The position numbers and the translations under genes were made by a program. Under the pieces are notes generated by a model, which made no database searches, had not been told where the DNA came from, and saw only the letters and a list, made by a program, of their open reading frames with translations. Below, in pieces: positions 1-7,994 of a DNA stretch of 64,000 nt. The stretch lies in the NCBI GenBank assembly GCA_013822015.1, contig PNJU01000011.1:33765-97764 (forward strand), in the 5' to 3' direction. The stretch's first letter is position 1, and every line of letters begins with the position of its first letter. Source of the DNA: Candidatus Puniceispirillum sp. GTDB taxonomy: Bacteria > Pseudomonadota > Alphaproteobacteria > Caedimonadales > UBA1908.

Positions 1-559
1 CTGTGGCAAACGCGCCTGCTGGAATTGTGTTCTCAACGGTTTTGTGATTTGTACCGCCGGTTCCCTTTTGGTTCTTTAGGTTGAGCTTGATGACGCGCGG
101 TGTGCGCGTATTCGAGAAAGACAAATTATAAGAGCTGTTTGATTGACCTTGATCAGCACCTATTTCATCTTTAGTTCCATTTTCTTGTGTTTTATCCAGT
201 TGGATCTGGAGTTCATTAATTTGCCCTTGGAGTGCATCGATCACCTGTTTTGTTTCAGAATCAGCCTCCGAAAACTTTGTTTGTGCAAGCGTGGAGTAAG
301 CTTGCTCAAGCTCACGAAGGCGCTTGTTAGTCTCTTTTGCTTCACTTTCCATACGATCAATCCAAACGTCCCGCGGATCAATGCGCTTTGAGGCTGTCAA
401 AATCGTTTCTTTTTCCTCTGATTTTGCGGAGGAAGCCTTTGAGGGAGAAAACAGAATCCAACAAATGGCACAGATCACAAGCATGACAGCACCCCAAACA
501 AATCCGAAAACAATCCATTGAGCTTTCTTTGGGTCTAAGGATGTAGAAAAAAGACTCAT
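1..559 (-). CDS. traB: F-type conjugation protein TraB, N-terminal part (cut by window edge)
   Basis: TraB is the VirB10/TrbI-like protein that spans the periplasm in F-type conjugative type IV secretion and links the inner-membrane complex to the outer-membrane core. The frame is open from an ATG at 559 to the window edge, about 186 residues. Seen: a single N-terminal membrane segment (about residues 15-35), a Glu/Gln-rich stretch typical of the TraB coiled coil (about 65-125), then a basic linker and the sequence TVENTIPAGAFAT, which matches the conserved start of the TraB beta-barrel domain. Its start overlaps the traK stop by 4 bp (ATGA), as expected in a translationally coupled tra operon. 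The C-terminus lies outside the window. Confidence 0.88.
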   Translation of the reverse strand, partial: MSLFSTSLDPKKAQWIVFGFVWGAVMLVICAICWILFSPSKASSAKSEEKETILTASKRIDPRDVWIDRMESEAKETNKRLRELEQAYSTLAQTKFSEADSETKQVIDALQGQINELQIQLDKTQENGTKDEIGADQGQSNSSYNLSFSNTRTPRVIKLNLKNQKGTGGTNHKTVENTIPAGAFAT

Positions 560-1275
560 AGGGATTCTCCTTTTGCAGAAACTGCGTATAAGAAGGTGAA
601 ACCACCCGCTTTGAGAGTTTGTGTTGTGAGACCCAGGGCAACATGACCTATGTTCGCAAAGTGTGCATGACGCAGATCGGTGTCTTCTTCACTTCTGTTC
701 TCGACGCGAAAGAGAGTCGCCTGGTATTGAGCTCCTATTAAGGATGCAAGGGGAGTCATGCAAAGACCTGGACTTAGGTCACATTTCGTTGAAGCGTAGA
801 GATAGGAAAATTCATAGCCCTGTGGAGCCTTTCCTCCTCCTAGGCTCTCCATTAACGCCGTCAGCTCTTCTTCGTAAGAAGTGAGTCCGGGATTGTCTAC
901 CTCCTCTTTGGCATTGACTGGACCAACAGGTTCAAGAATGACCGCATCTGTGCCTTGGGAGGAAACAACAAGCTGCACATCCTGGGTAAGCCCTTTTTCT
1001 GTAATAAAGGTGATGCGCACACCGCTCTTATCTAGCTCCCCTTGCGGTGTAAGAAAAACTTGTCCAAGGACCTCATCTAGTTCGACTTGAAGTCTCTCAT
1101 CTGATCCAAAAATCTGTGCAATCCTATCTCCCTTCACCGCAATACGCGTGTGCTCACGAGACGATAGTGTGACAGTTACGTTTCCTTGGTCTTCAATTTT
1201 GATTTTGGTGGCTGCCATGAGCGACGACGCACAAGTAAGAAATGCCAGCATGAAAACGTAGGAGGGTTTAGGCAT
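556..1275 (-). CDS. traK: F-type conjugation outer-membrane complex protein TraK
   Basis: TraK is the secretin/VirB9-like outer-membrane-complex component of F-type transfer systems and works with TraB and TraV. The predicted protein is about 239 aa, with a signal peptide (hydrophobic segment, then LMA-ATK) and a beta-rich N-terminal domain beginning with KIEDQGNVTVTLSSREHTRI, typical of the family. I prefer the ATG at 1275 to the one 15 bp upstream, because a GAGGAG ribosome site precedes it and the upstream ATG has none. It overlaps the traE stop by 8 bp and the traB start by 4 bp. The order traL-traE-traK-traB is the conserved F order, which strengthens the call. Confidence 0.9.
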   Translation of the reverse strand: MPKPSYVFMLAFLTCASSLMAATKIKIEDQGNVTVTLSSREHTRIAVKGDRIAQIFGSDERLQVELDEVLGQVFLTPQGELDKSGVRITFITEKGLTQDVQLVVSSQGTDAVILEPVGPVNAKEEVDNPGLTSYEEELTALMESLGGGKAPQGYEFSYLYASTKCDLSPGLCMTPLASLIGAQYQATLFRVENRSEEDTDLRHAHFANIGHVALGLTTQTLKAGGFTFLYAVSAKGESL

Positions 1276-1831
1276 TTTTCTTCTCCTCAAGGGTTATGAA
1301 CTCTAAAATCATCAAACGTCCTTTCTCATACCCAAGCCGGATGCTGTATTTTTCCTCTTTTTGAAAAACAACTTTTGTGCCCACAAAACCCATCAACTCA
1401 CCTGTGATTTCGGCACTCATTTTTTCTGGATTTGCATTAATGTGTTTTGGGTGGAATGCCGTTGAAAGACCATCTTTTGTGATTTTGCGTGCTTCTTGAG
1501 CAAGCGTTGCCTTCATGGTCCCGTAAGAACCAGGCGCAGTGTAACGCAGCAACAAATCATGGTTATAGGGGAGGCTTTTGGGCGTTGCATTGAGAAGCAT
1601 CTGAGCAAAAAAAACGGCAATCTCCTCAAGGTAAGTTTTTGAGACACGACCCTTTTCCACCCAAAGAGGACCATGAATTTCTGGCGGAACAAGAACGATT
1701 CGCTCGTTTTTTGAAAAGACACCCACACTCAAAATCAGGTTCGTGCAAAGAAGAGCCCCAACGGTAATCAAAAGGATCTTTCGCTGATACAACACGTGAG
1801 AAAGGCGTGCGTTAAAAAGGGTGCTTTTCAT
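1268..1831 (-). CDS. traE: F-type conjugation protein TraE
   Basis: TraE is a VirB8-like, single-pass inner-membrane protein of F-type mating-pair formation. The protein is about 187 aa with one N-terminal membrane helix (about residues 18-38) and a periplasmic domain containing the family-like ERIVLVPPEI segment after the helix. The chosen start is the ATG at 1831, which overlaps the traL stop (ATGA) and follows a GGGAG-like site. A GTG 9 bp upstream is also in frame but less likely. Together with traL, traK and traB this forms a compact operon transcribed leftward. Confidence 0.9.
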   Translation of the reverse strand: MKSTLFNARLSHVLYQRKILLITVGALLCTNLILSVGVFSKNERIVLVPPEIHGPLWVEKGRVSKTYLEEIAVFFAQMLLNATPKSLPYNHDLLLRYTAPGSYGTMKATLAQEARKITKDGLSTAFHPKHINANPEKMSAEITGELMGFVGTKVVFQKEEKYSIRLGYEKGRLMILEFITLEEKKNA

Positions 1832-2121
1832 GATACCCACTCCCGGACGAAGGAAGGAGGCGTGGACTTAAGGCGTGTTTTATTATGAGGAAGGTACCAA
1901 TAAGCAAGGCAACTTAAAGCGCCACCCCCCGTAAGCTTTTGTAACTTACGTACGCCGTAACACAAAACACCTCCCAAGATGAAGCCTGTTGAGCCCATGT
2001 CCAGAAGAACTCCTGCAAAAATAGGAACCAAAAGGAAGGCCGCTTCTGTTTTCGTGAAAAACAAGAACCGGGCTGGACTGTCCAGTCGATGAAGCAAAAG
2101 GTGGCGGCCGCGTTCACTCAT
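1828..2121 (-). CDS. traL: F-type conjugation protein TraL
   Basis: TraL is a small VirB3-like inner-membrane protein needed for F-type pilus assembly. The protein is 97 aa, the usual length. It has the typical pattern of a short polar N-terminus (RLDSPARFLFFTKTEA), two closely spaced hydrophobic helices (about 25-60) and a basic tail. The ribosome site is GAGG about 8 bp before the ATG. It lies between the SSB-pilin frame and traE, exactly where F-type operons place traL after the pilin gene. Confidence 0.9.
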   Translation of the reverse strand: MSERGRHLLLHRLDSPARFLFFTKTEAAFLLVPIFAGVLLDMGSTGFILGGVLCYGVRKLQKLTGGGALSCLAYWYLPHNKTRLKSTPPSFVREWVS

Positions 2122-2131
2122 GGCTCATGCC

Positions 2132-2794
2132 TCACATGCACAGGGTGAATTTTGTATTGATCCAGTCTTGGCCAAGAATACCAGCAGCAAGCATGCCCCC
2201 TGAAATTCCTGCCTGCGGATAGTTTCCCTTGGCAGCTCCTATGAAACACGTGCTGCCTAACGCCACAATTGCTGCGAGCTTGAGAAACCCGCCCGTCAGT
2301 GTATTCTCAAGCTGTGTCCACACATCTCCAAAAAGCATGTTTTCTTGTGCAGCGTAAAGATCAATGCTAAGAAACGCGCTCACGGCTAAGAAAAGAGCAG
2401 CATATCCAACGACGGATGTGGCCTTCTTGCTCCAGCATGAGCTCGTCACGTCAGTTTTATCCATCAAATAAAGAGCGCCTTTTTTGGGCAAAATTACCAC
2501 TTCAGAAATCACGATGTCGTTGGCGTCTTCTTGTTTGGCACGTGCATACTGAAGGCTTCCTTCTACAAGCACACGCGATCCCTTCTTGAGGTGTTCTTTC
2601 ACAGTTTTGAGAATATCATCATTGAGTACACGGACCCTGTGCCACGCAGTTACCATGTTCTTTCTACCAACTTGATCTGTCCATGACTCACTTGTGCCTA
2701 ATGACAGGAGACCATATGGCACACCATCCGCGTCACTACGTAGTTGTGGGTCATCGTTTAGCTCTCCAACGAGCGTAACCTTATTGAGTTGCAT
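2132..2794 (-). CDS. Fused frame: single-stranded DNA-binding protein plus F-type pilin-like protein
   Basis: One uninterrupted 220-codon frame joins two unrelated parts. Residues 1-102 are an SSB OB-fold (MQLNKVTLVGELNDDPQLR, then FMTAW-like and GSRVLVEGSL motifs). Residues 111-220 look like a conjugative prepilin: a basic start, a long hydrophobic leader ending LYA-A (cleavage after about 148), then a mature part of about 70 aa with two membrane helices (about 168-188 and 194-208). The position just upstream of traL is where F-type operons carry the pilin gene traA. An internal ATG at 2464 (residue 111), with a weak AAGGCG site about 11 bp upstream, could give a separate pilin. Whether the product is a true fusion, a lost stop codon, or two overlapping translation products cannot be decided here. 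SSB identity is firm; pilin identity is inferred from topology and position. Confidence 0.75.
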   Translation of the reverse strand: MQLNKVTLVGELNDDPQLRSDADGVPYGLLSLGTSESWTDQVGRKNMVTAWHRVRVLNDDILKTVKEHLKKGSRVLVEGSLQYARAKQEDANDIVISEVVILPKKGALYLMDKTDVTSSCWSKKATSVVGYAALFLAVSAFLSIDLYAAQENMLFGDVWTQLENTLTGGFLKLAAIVALGSTCFIGAAKGNYPQAGISGGMLAAGILGQDWINTKFTLCM

Positions 2795-4274
2795 GGGAAT
2801 TATTCCTTTCGCATTGCGTGGTGTTTTGTGTGTGCAAGAGAGGAGACGTGTTCTCGTTTGTTCCCAAACAAGTACACGCCTCTCTTTTTGAGCAAAGTGT
2901 GCATCCTATCGATGCGGGTTTGGTAAATGGAGTAAATCCAAACCCCTTCCGAGTATTAGACCCGGAAGCTTGTAAAAGCACAGAATTCCTCTGTGCCTCA
3001 TCCGCTGTGATAACCTTGATTTTGTAAATATTGATGAAGTCTGGATACCCTTCCCGCAGAGACCAGAGCATATGCCTACTTTTTGAGAATCGTCTTACTT
3101 GGTCTTCCGTGGGGCATACCAAGAAATCCTCATTTTCTACTTTGCGGTAAAAGGCATCTCTAAGATTTGCGCGGTATTCTTCGATCCCATGTTTGTTAAT
3201 AAAATGTTCACACACGGCAGCCCATTGTGGGTCCTCGATTAAAGAGAGGGTCTCTTTAATTTCAAGATCTCGTGCACGCTGTTTATTAGCCAGTTGCGAG
3301 GCCTTTGTTTCACATTGAAGTGCTTTCGAGCGCGCATCGTCATATCCCGTACGTGCCCCTATTGCGTAAGCACTCCCTTCCATGATGCGAATAAGGTTTT
3401 TTTCTGAAATGACCCAGTCAAGGCCCGCTCGGAACTTGGTGTTCTTTTCTTCCCCCATCAAAAAGTAAGAGCGGGTTACGTTGTTGCATACACTGCTCCA
3501 AGCTTCCATGTCCTGATTGAGTGGCCCGTAAAACGCTTCCTTAAGTGCCTGAGCTCTTGAAGGGTGAAGGGAAAGATGTCTTTTATCCAAAACAAATTCA
3601 GAAAAAATCACACACATTCTGCGCGCAAAATCCCATGAGGAATCTGTCAGATTTTCCGAAAGAGAGGGAAAGGGTGTGTTTTTATTAATATTCTCAGGAG
3701 TTGTATTCTTAGTTAGAGAAGTATCCAATTTGGCCACATCGATCTGGTCATATTGACCGCATGGGCGATTGATTTGGAAGTCGTGCGTATTGTTTGTCTT
3801 TTTTGAGTTAACATCATGTTTTTCATCAATTTCCATAATGGCCTTGTGGGTTTCTGCCAAAATCCTTTGCCCATGCGTCTGGTCATATTGACCGCACGGA
3901 TATGGTCGGTTCTGGGTTTTTTGAGAAGAGCGAGATAATCCATGAAGCTCCGACAGAACCTCGTAATCGATGGTGTAAAAGATGACCTTTTGAAAACCCT
4001 TTTTTGTGTGAGTCAGAATGAGGCCTCGTTCTTTGAGGGTCTTAATAGTCCGTCTAACGGTTTTTTCTGCCCAGAATGGAAACTGAGCCATCCATTGTGC
4101 AATGGTATTGTGCGTCCAGTATCGACCATTGAAGTGTTTTTCAGGAGCCTGAAATTTGGGTGAAAGCCAATAGTGAATCTGCTGCAAAACGATCGCCTCG
4201 TTGAGTCCAATTTTTAACGCAAGAGAGGGTAGGACTTGCAAGGGAGATTCATTAATGAGCAGTGGGCTCGTCAT
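2781..4274 (-). CDS. Winged-helix replication-like protein (phage/plasmid RepO/DnaD-style N-terminus)
   Basis: The N-terminus (INESPLQVLPSLALKIGLNE, then QQIHYWL and a WTHNTIAQWMAQFPFW...TVRRTIKTLKERGL helix-turn-helix) resembles the winged-helix domain found at the start of many phage and plasmid replication proteins. The rest of the roughly 497 aa is mostly helical and charged. Near the C-terminus is a four-Cys stretch (CTLCSKREACTC) that could bind a metal. I chose the ATG at 4274, with AGGA 8 bp upstream; a GTG at 4298 overlapping the preceding stop is possible. The end overlaps the SSB start by 14 bp. It probably acts in element replication or maintenance. The exact function is not established. 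Confidence 0.6.
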   Translation of the reverse strand: MTSPLLINESPLQVLPSLALKIGLNEAIVLQQIHYWLSPKFQAPEKHFNGRYWTHNTIAQWMAQFPFWAEKTVRRTIKTLKERGLILTHTKKGFQKVIFYTIDYEVLSELHGLSRSSQKTQNRPYPCGQYDQTHGQRILAETHKAIMEIDEKHDVNSKKTNNTHDFQINRPCGQYDQIDVAKLDTSLTKNTTPENINKNTPFPSLSENLTDSSWDFARRMCVIFSEFVLDKRHLSLHPSRAQALKEAFYGPLNQDMEAWSSVCNNVTRSYFLMGEEKNTKFRAGLDWVISEKNLIRIMEGSAYAIGARTGYDDARSKALQCETKASQLANKQRARDLEIKETLSLIEDPQWAAVCEHFINKHGIEEYRANLRDAFYRKVENEDFLVCPTEDQVRRFSKSRHMLWSLREGYPDFINIYKIKVITADEAQRNSVLLQASGSNTRKGFGFTPFTKPASIGCTLCSKREACTCLGTNENTSPLLHTQNTTQCERNNSHATQ

Positions 4275-4294
4275 GACTTTGTTCCTAATCCCTG

Positions 4295-4528
4295 TCACCT
4301 GACATAGATTGTGTTTTGGGCAGTATTTTCATCTTCAAACTGCTCAACATCAGAGAGACGATAAACAACCCGTCCACCTAACTTGATGAACTTTGGCCCG
4401 CGTCCCAAGTGCCTCCACCTGTTCAGGGTTGTTGGTTTGATATTCCACCGTTCAGCAAGTCCGCTCACATTAAACATGACGCCTGGGCTTTGCTTGGCCG
4501 GCTGGGCAGTAATTAACTTTTTTGGCAT
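4295..4528 (-). CDS. Small AlpA/excisionase-type helix-turn-helix protein
   Basis: This is a 77-aa DNA-binding protein of the HTH_17/AlpA class. The core FNVSGLAERWNIKPTTLNRW followed by RHLGRGPKFIKLGGRVVYR and a DVEQF end is the classic winged MerR-like fold of small excisionases and element regulators. The ATG at 4528 is preceded by an ideal AAGGAG site 7 bp away, so the longer frame extending to 4615 is not used. It is the first gene of the leftward tra operon and probably controls excision or activates the operon. Confidence 0.85.
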   Translation of the reverse strand: MPKKLITAQPAKQSPGVMFNVSGLAERWNIKPTTLNRWRHLGRGPKFIKLGGRVVYRLSDVEQFEDENTAQNTIYVR

Positions 4529-4798
4529 CGATGGCTCCTTGAACTCAGCAATATGATTAATTTTGCACGACACATTTTTAAATGTCAATTCTATTTTAGA
4601 AATATGGCGCCACACTAATATGTTGTTTTTTAATAGTTTTTTGAGAGCATCCTCTGTGAAAGTAAATTTTTAACAATTTTGTGCAATCTATATAAAAATG
4701 TGCACTCTAATTTATAGAAAGTGTTTTGCCATCTTTGATAAAATAAGTATATATTAAATTAGAAATTTTTTGACCATGACATTATATATGAAGAAAAG
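4529..4798. promoter_or_regulatory. Divergent control region between the tra operon and the XRE regulators
   Basis: This 270-bp, very AT-rich gap separates the leftward tra operon from the rightward regulator pair, so it must hold both promoters. Seen: two TGTGCA-containing repeats about 20 bp apart (near 4679 and 4703), and a related TTTGCACGACAC sequence near 4560 close to the tra start. These could be operator half-sites for the adjacent XRE proteins. I cannot assign -35/-10 boxes with confidence. Confidence 0.45.
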
Positions 4799-5734
4799 AT
4801 GAGTATTCTGACTGATAAAATTAATGATTTTCTTAGATCTAACAACCTAACGGTTGCTGAGGCAGAGAGAAAAGCTGGAGTCAAACCAAACTCTATTCAT
4901 AATATTTTAAAAGGGCGCATCAAAACACCACATCGAAAGAACCTCCTTTTGTTGGCGGAAATGCTCTCGTGCAATCCACAGGATCTGATATCTATAAGTA
5001 AAAGTTCAAGGAAGAGAATATTATCCAGGCAGGAAAAAGAAAATCTTTGCACAAGTGTCGCGTATCTTCTCAGTAAACTGAACATTTCTGCTCCTCGCCT
5101 TGCTTTTCTTTGTGGCTTTTCTCCTAGTTCACTTTCAAAGATCCTATCTCCGAAAATTGTAGAGACAAATCCAAGTCGGAAAGTTTTGTCAGGGCTTGCA
5201 GCACTTGTATCATGTGCTGAAGAGGATCTACTCATGGCGCGCACTGATAAATTTAAGCTCCCCAGGATAGAGGATGATGAGGCAGACGACATATCCCCCT
5301 TACGTATGGCCATTTCAACTTATTTGGAACAAAACAAAATATCCATACCAACACTAGAACGCAAAGCTCGCATCGAAACAAACGCGCTGCGAGCTATTCT
5401 TCAAGGGACGTCAAAAAGGCCCATGGCTGATACCGTTGCAGCAATTGCTAATACGCTCGGTGTTACTGTTGAAAATTTGTTGGAAGGAAAATTAGAGCAG
5501 AAACAAAATACAACTAAAGCCTCATCGATCATATTGCTAACCCATCCTGAATTGTTTCGGGAGACACTTGCTGTGATTTTAGAAATAGCAAAAGAAAAGA
5601 AGGTCACTTTTACGCTTCATCAGATCTGTGGGATGCTTACTGAGGCTTATTTATACGCAGTCAAAACAGATCCCATAGCAGTGCAAAAACCATTCTTAGA
5701 ATGGGTAGTTGAAAAGGTCAGGACTAAGACATGA
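4799..5734 (+). CDS. Regulator with three tandem XRE-type HTH repeats
   Basis: The protein is 311 aa. Three related 65-residue HTH units are visible at about 5-68, 84-147 and 168-230. Units 1 and 3 share the pattern ...LE/AERKAxxxxNxxxxILxGxxKxP..., while unit 2 is more divergent (LAFLCGFSPSSLSKIL). A C-terminal helical domain (about 245-308, with FTLHQICGMLTEAYLYAVK and FLEWVVEKV) also occurs in the next gene and, more weakly, in the regulator at 25818. Single HTH units are normal for XRE proteins; three in one chain are unusual. It is coupled to the next gene by a 4-bp ATGA overlap and probably binds the divergent region upstream. Its target and ligand are unknown. Confidence 0.8.
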   Translation: MSILTDKINDFLRSNNLTVAEAERKAGVKPNSIHNILKGRIKTPHRKNLLLLAEMLSCNPQDLISISKSSRKRILSRQEKENLCTSVAYLLSKLNISAPRLAFLCGFSPSSLSKILSPKIVETNPSRKVLSGLAALVSCAEEDLLMARTDKFKLPRIEDDEADDISPLRMAISTYLEQNKISIPTLERKARIETNALRAILQGTSKRPMADTVAAIANTLGVTVENLLEGKLEQKQNTTKASSIILLTHPELFRETLAVILEIAKEKKVTFTLHQICGMLTEAYLYAVKTDPIAVQKPFLEWVVEKVRTKT

Positions 5735-6210
5735 AGCAGCAACCGCCATCGCTTGATTTTTTACGATCCAAGATTCAGGCTTACCTCGCAGGCCACGCAA
5801 TAAACCTCAAAGCTTTTGAGCGCATGACTGGTTTGAAGTATAGATCTCTCAGCAATATTATGTATGGGCAAGCCAATCGAGTCAGTATTTTTACGTACGC
5901 AAAAATTGCCAAGGTCATGGGTTGCACAGTGGAGGAGCTTATGGGCAAGCAAGATAGGGTGCCCCCAAAGGATCCCTTAAAAGTCAGTGTAAAAGACTCT
6001 CCTCCCATCAGGGATGGAAAGTTGCTTCTGGGACATCTTGACCTCATTCTAAGGATATGCAAAGACCACGGAGTGCTTTTGAGCCCTAGTCAAGTTTGCC
6101 GCATGCTTGAGCAAAGCTATCTTTTTACCGTCAAAAATGAGGACAAGAGTCCAGATCGTACATTCATTCTTTGGCTTCTCGAGCGAGTAAAGGTTTATGG
6201 TGATATTTAA
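5731..6210 (+). CDS. XRE-family regulator with shared C-terminal domain
   Basis: The protein is 159 aa with one HTH unit (about 8-72: INLKAFERMTGLKYRSLSNI, then KIAKVMGCTVEELMG). Its C-terminal domain (about 95-155: SQVCRMLEQSYLFTVKNE, then FILWLLERVK) is clearly related to that of the preceding three-HTH protein. The start overlaps the upstream stop (ATGA), so the two are co-translated and may form heteromers. The stop codon overlaps that of the facing gene at 6207, so the two transcription units converge with no spacer. Confidence 0.82.
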   Translation: MKQQPPSLDFLRSKIQAYLAGHAINLKAFERMTGLKYRSLSNIMYGQANRVSIFTYAKIAKVMGCTVEELMGKQDRVPPKDPLKVSVKDSPPIRDGKLLLGHLDLILRICKDHGVLLSPSQVCRMLEQSYLFTVKNEDKSPDRTFILWLLERVKVYGDI

Positions 6211-6875
6211 GCAAGCGTAATCTCAACATGATTCCAATTCGGCTCTGAATTTCCAAAATATATAGACCAACCAAGAGTGTCGGCAAATTTGCGCAGGTAT
6301 TCTCTTGAAGGCAGGGCGCCATAGCGTTTTTTTTGATGGCTTCTTAGTCCGATCAAAGAATCACTTACGTCTAGACCATTATCTAAAATGCGGACCACAC
6401 ATTGATTCGTAATTTGACACGTTATTGGCTCGATAATGATCGTGCCCCCAGGACTTACACGCTCTTTAATAAGTTCGATCAAAACACAGAAAAACACTTG
6501 AAAAACAAGAGGGTCTATGTATGGTGCAAGTTTGTTCTCTGGGGAGAGAATAACGAGATTTACACCGTTTTCCAGAAAGAAATTGTGGTAAGATTTCGTT
6601 ATTTTTTTGATTACATGAAATAAATTGACTTGTGTCACTGCATCAGACAGAGGTATGCCACAGGAGAGTCTTTTAAGAATCAGAAAGACTTCCTCAAAAC
6701 ACACATCATTGCCCTGTGATGATAATTTTTCCGTGCCCCGTGTCTCAGATAACTTTATCAAGATACAGCAAAGGTGTGCCATTTTCTGGTAACGTTCGAT
6801 GAGAGTTGTAAGAAATATCGGATCAAGCATATGCGATTGTATATGCTGAGACGCTGTATGTGTAATAAAAGCCAT
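6207..6875 (-). CDS. Degenerate histidine-kinase-like ATPase (soluble)
   Basis: The protein is 222 aa with no membrane segment. The second half resembles a GHKL/HATPase domain: a region in the N-box position (VFQVFFCVLIELIKERV) lacks the usual conserved Asn residues, a G1-like VRILDNGLDVSDS keeps D-N-G, and the C-terminal ...LRKFADTLGWSIYF ends like a kinase core. No clear phospho-accepting His box is visible in the N-terminal half. The same pattern occurs in the longer membrane protein at 26271-27806, which aligns over about 150 residues. It lies 2 bp downstream of the LuxI-like gene and so is in its operon. It may be an ATP- or ligand-binding signalling partner rather than an active kinase. 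Confidence 0.6.
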   Translation of the reverse strand: MAFITHTASQHIQSHMLDPIFLTTLIERYQKMAHLCCILIKLSETRGTEKLSSQGNDVCFEEVFLILKRLSCGIPLSDAVTQVNLFHVIKKITKSYHNFFLENGVNLVILSPENKLAPYIDPLVFQVFFCVLIELIKERVSPGGTIIIEPITCQITNQCVVRILDNGLDVSDSLIGLRSHQKKRYGALPSREYLRKFADTLGWSIYFGNSEPNWNHVEITLA

Positions 6876-6877
6876 TT

Positions 6878-7402
6878 CTAATGCCTGTGGGGATTTTGGA
6901 ACAGCGCGATGCAGAGATTATCTTCGAGTGCGAGCTTGGGCTTGAAGCGCATTTCACCGAAAAGTTGAAGTTTTTCGATCTCTTCAGGGGGGGCAAGAAA
7001 AAGAAGTGTCCCAATTTGAAAGCGTACGCAGGCTGTGATAACGGCCTCACGAAATCCCTCGTAGCATTTGAAATGAAGTCTGTGAACTGCCTCTTGCCCA
7101 TCCTGAATTGTGTGTGAATCCTTAAGATGGAAAACCATCAGGCTACATTCCCATATACCTTGCGCCTCAAACCCTCTCACATAGCTACCAAGGGTGTCAC
7201 TTGTGAGATTCTTCGTGGTCATGGGGTTAAGGCGAGCGCCCATTCTAAGGCCCGTATGCGGGTCTTGGTAAGTAATGTAAATTGAATGATCGTGATCATA
7301 AACTGAGTTGTTTGTAGGAAGTGGGTGGGCCTTTTCTGCAAAAATGTGATTAATGTCGCATTCGAAAATAGCGCGATTTTTTTGGTCGATAATTTTAAAC
7401 AT
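6878..7402 (-). CDS. LuxI-like autoinducer-synthase-family protein (GNAT fold)
   Basis: The protein is 174 aa. The pattern follows acyl-homoserine-lactone synthases: an acidic YDHDHS turn, a strand IYITYQD, the conserved GARLNPM (equivalent to GxxRLLPT), and GIWECSLMVF where LuxI proteins have WE(I/L)SRF. The invariant Arg of the SRF motif is missing (Leu here), so the substrate may differ from classical AHL synthesis. The ATG at 7402 has AGGGA 8 bp upstream; the frame further upstream is not likely used. It forms an operon with the kinase-like gene. A second relative lies at 24926-25480, also with an XRE regulator and a kinase-like protein nearby. Enzyme activity is not proven. Confidence 0.65.
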   Translation of the reverse strand: MFKIIDQKNRAIFECDINHIFAEKAHPLPTNNSVYDHDHSIYITYQDPHTGLRMGARLNPMTTKNLTSDTLGSYVRGFEAQGIWECSLMVFHLKDSHTIQDGQEAVHRLHFKCYEGFREAVITACVRFQIGTLLFLAPPEEIEKLQLFGEMRFKPKLALEDNLCIALFQNPHRH

Positions 7403-7542
7403 TGTGTTTTCCCTGTTTTTTAATGTCGCTTTTTTGACCACTTTTGTCTTAAAAAACAAGAAAAAAGATATTTGGGGGGGGTAGCTTCTAATTTAAGCTT
7501 TATTATATCTATATGATTTGAAATTCTTTTTTGCTTTAGAGT

Positions 7543-7950
7543 CTACAATCTCATTGCATCTAAAGTGTCGCTCAGACCGTCTAGGGTATCACTCGCTGAA
7601 ATAACGTTATGTATGCCTGCTTCTTTTAAACGTGCTGAAATTTCATCTGTCTCAGATTGACTGACGCGACTGGAAAGCAAACAGGTTACCGTAGCATGTT
7701 TGCACAAAGGCTTTAATATATCTTCTATCATTGTAATGGATTGATCATTTGTGCGGTAAATTAATGGACTCATTGCATATAAGAAAGTTGAGGCCCCCTT
7801 ATTGATACACTTGAGGACATCTTCTGAATTCGACACGATACCCAGATTTTGTACAGTTCTATTTTTTTCGCTGAGAATTAAATCTAAGAGAAATAGCTGC
7901 ATGGCTGTTTCAGGGGAATTAATAGAAAAAATTACATATTTAGCGGGCAT
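7543..7950 (-). CDS. Unknown small alpha/beta protein, receiver-like
   Basis: The protein is 135 aa with alternating strands and helices (YVIFSINS, TVQNLGIVSN, HATVTCLLSSR, then a helix and NVISAS). The layout resembles a response-regulator receiver fold, but I see no acidic phosphorylation pocket, so it would be a pseudo-receiver if related. It lies between the LysR regulator (45 bp upstream) and the LuxI-like gene (140 bp downstream), all leftward. A role in the same signalling module is a guess from position only. Confidence 0.5.
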   Translation of the reverse strand: MPAKYVIFSINSPETAMQLFLLDLILSEKNRTVQNLGIVSNSEDVLKCINKGASTFLYAMSPLIYRTNDQSITMIEDILKPLCKHATVTCLLSSRVSQSETDEISARLKEAGIHNVISASDTLDGLSDTLDAMRL

Positions 7951-7994
7951 TTATTTGCCTTTTTGATCTAAATAGAGAATAATTATTTTGTGCT

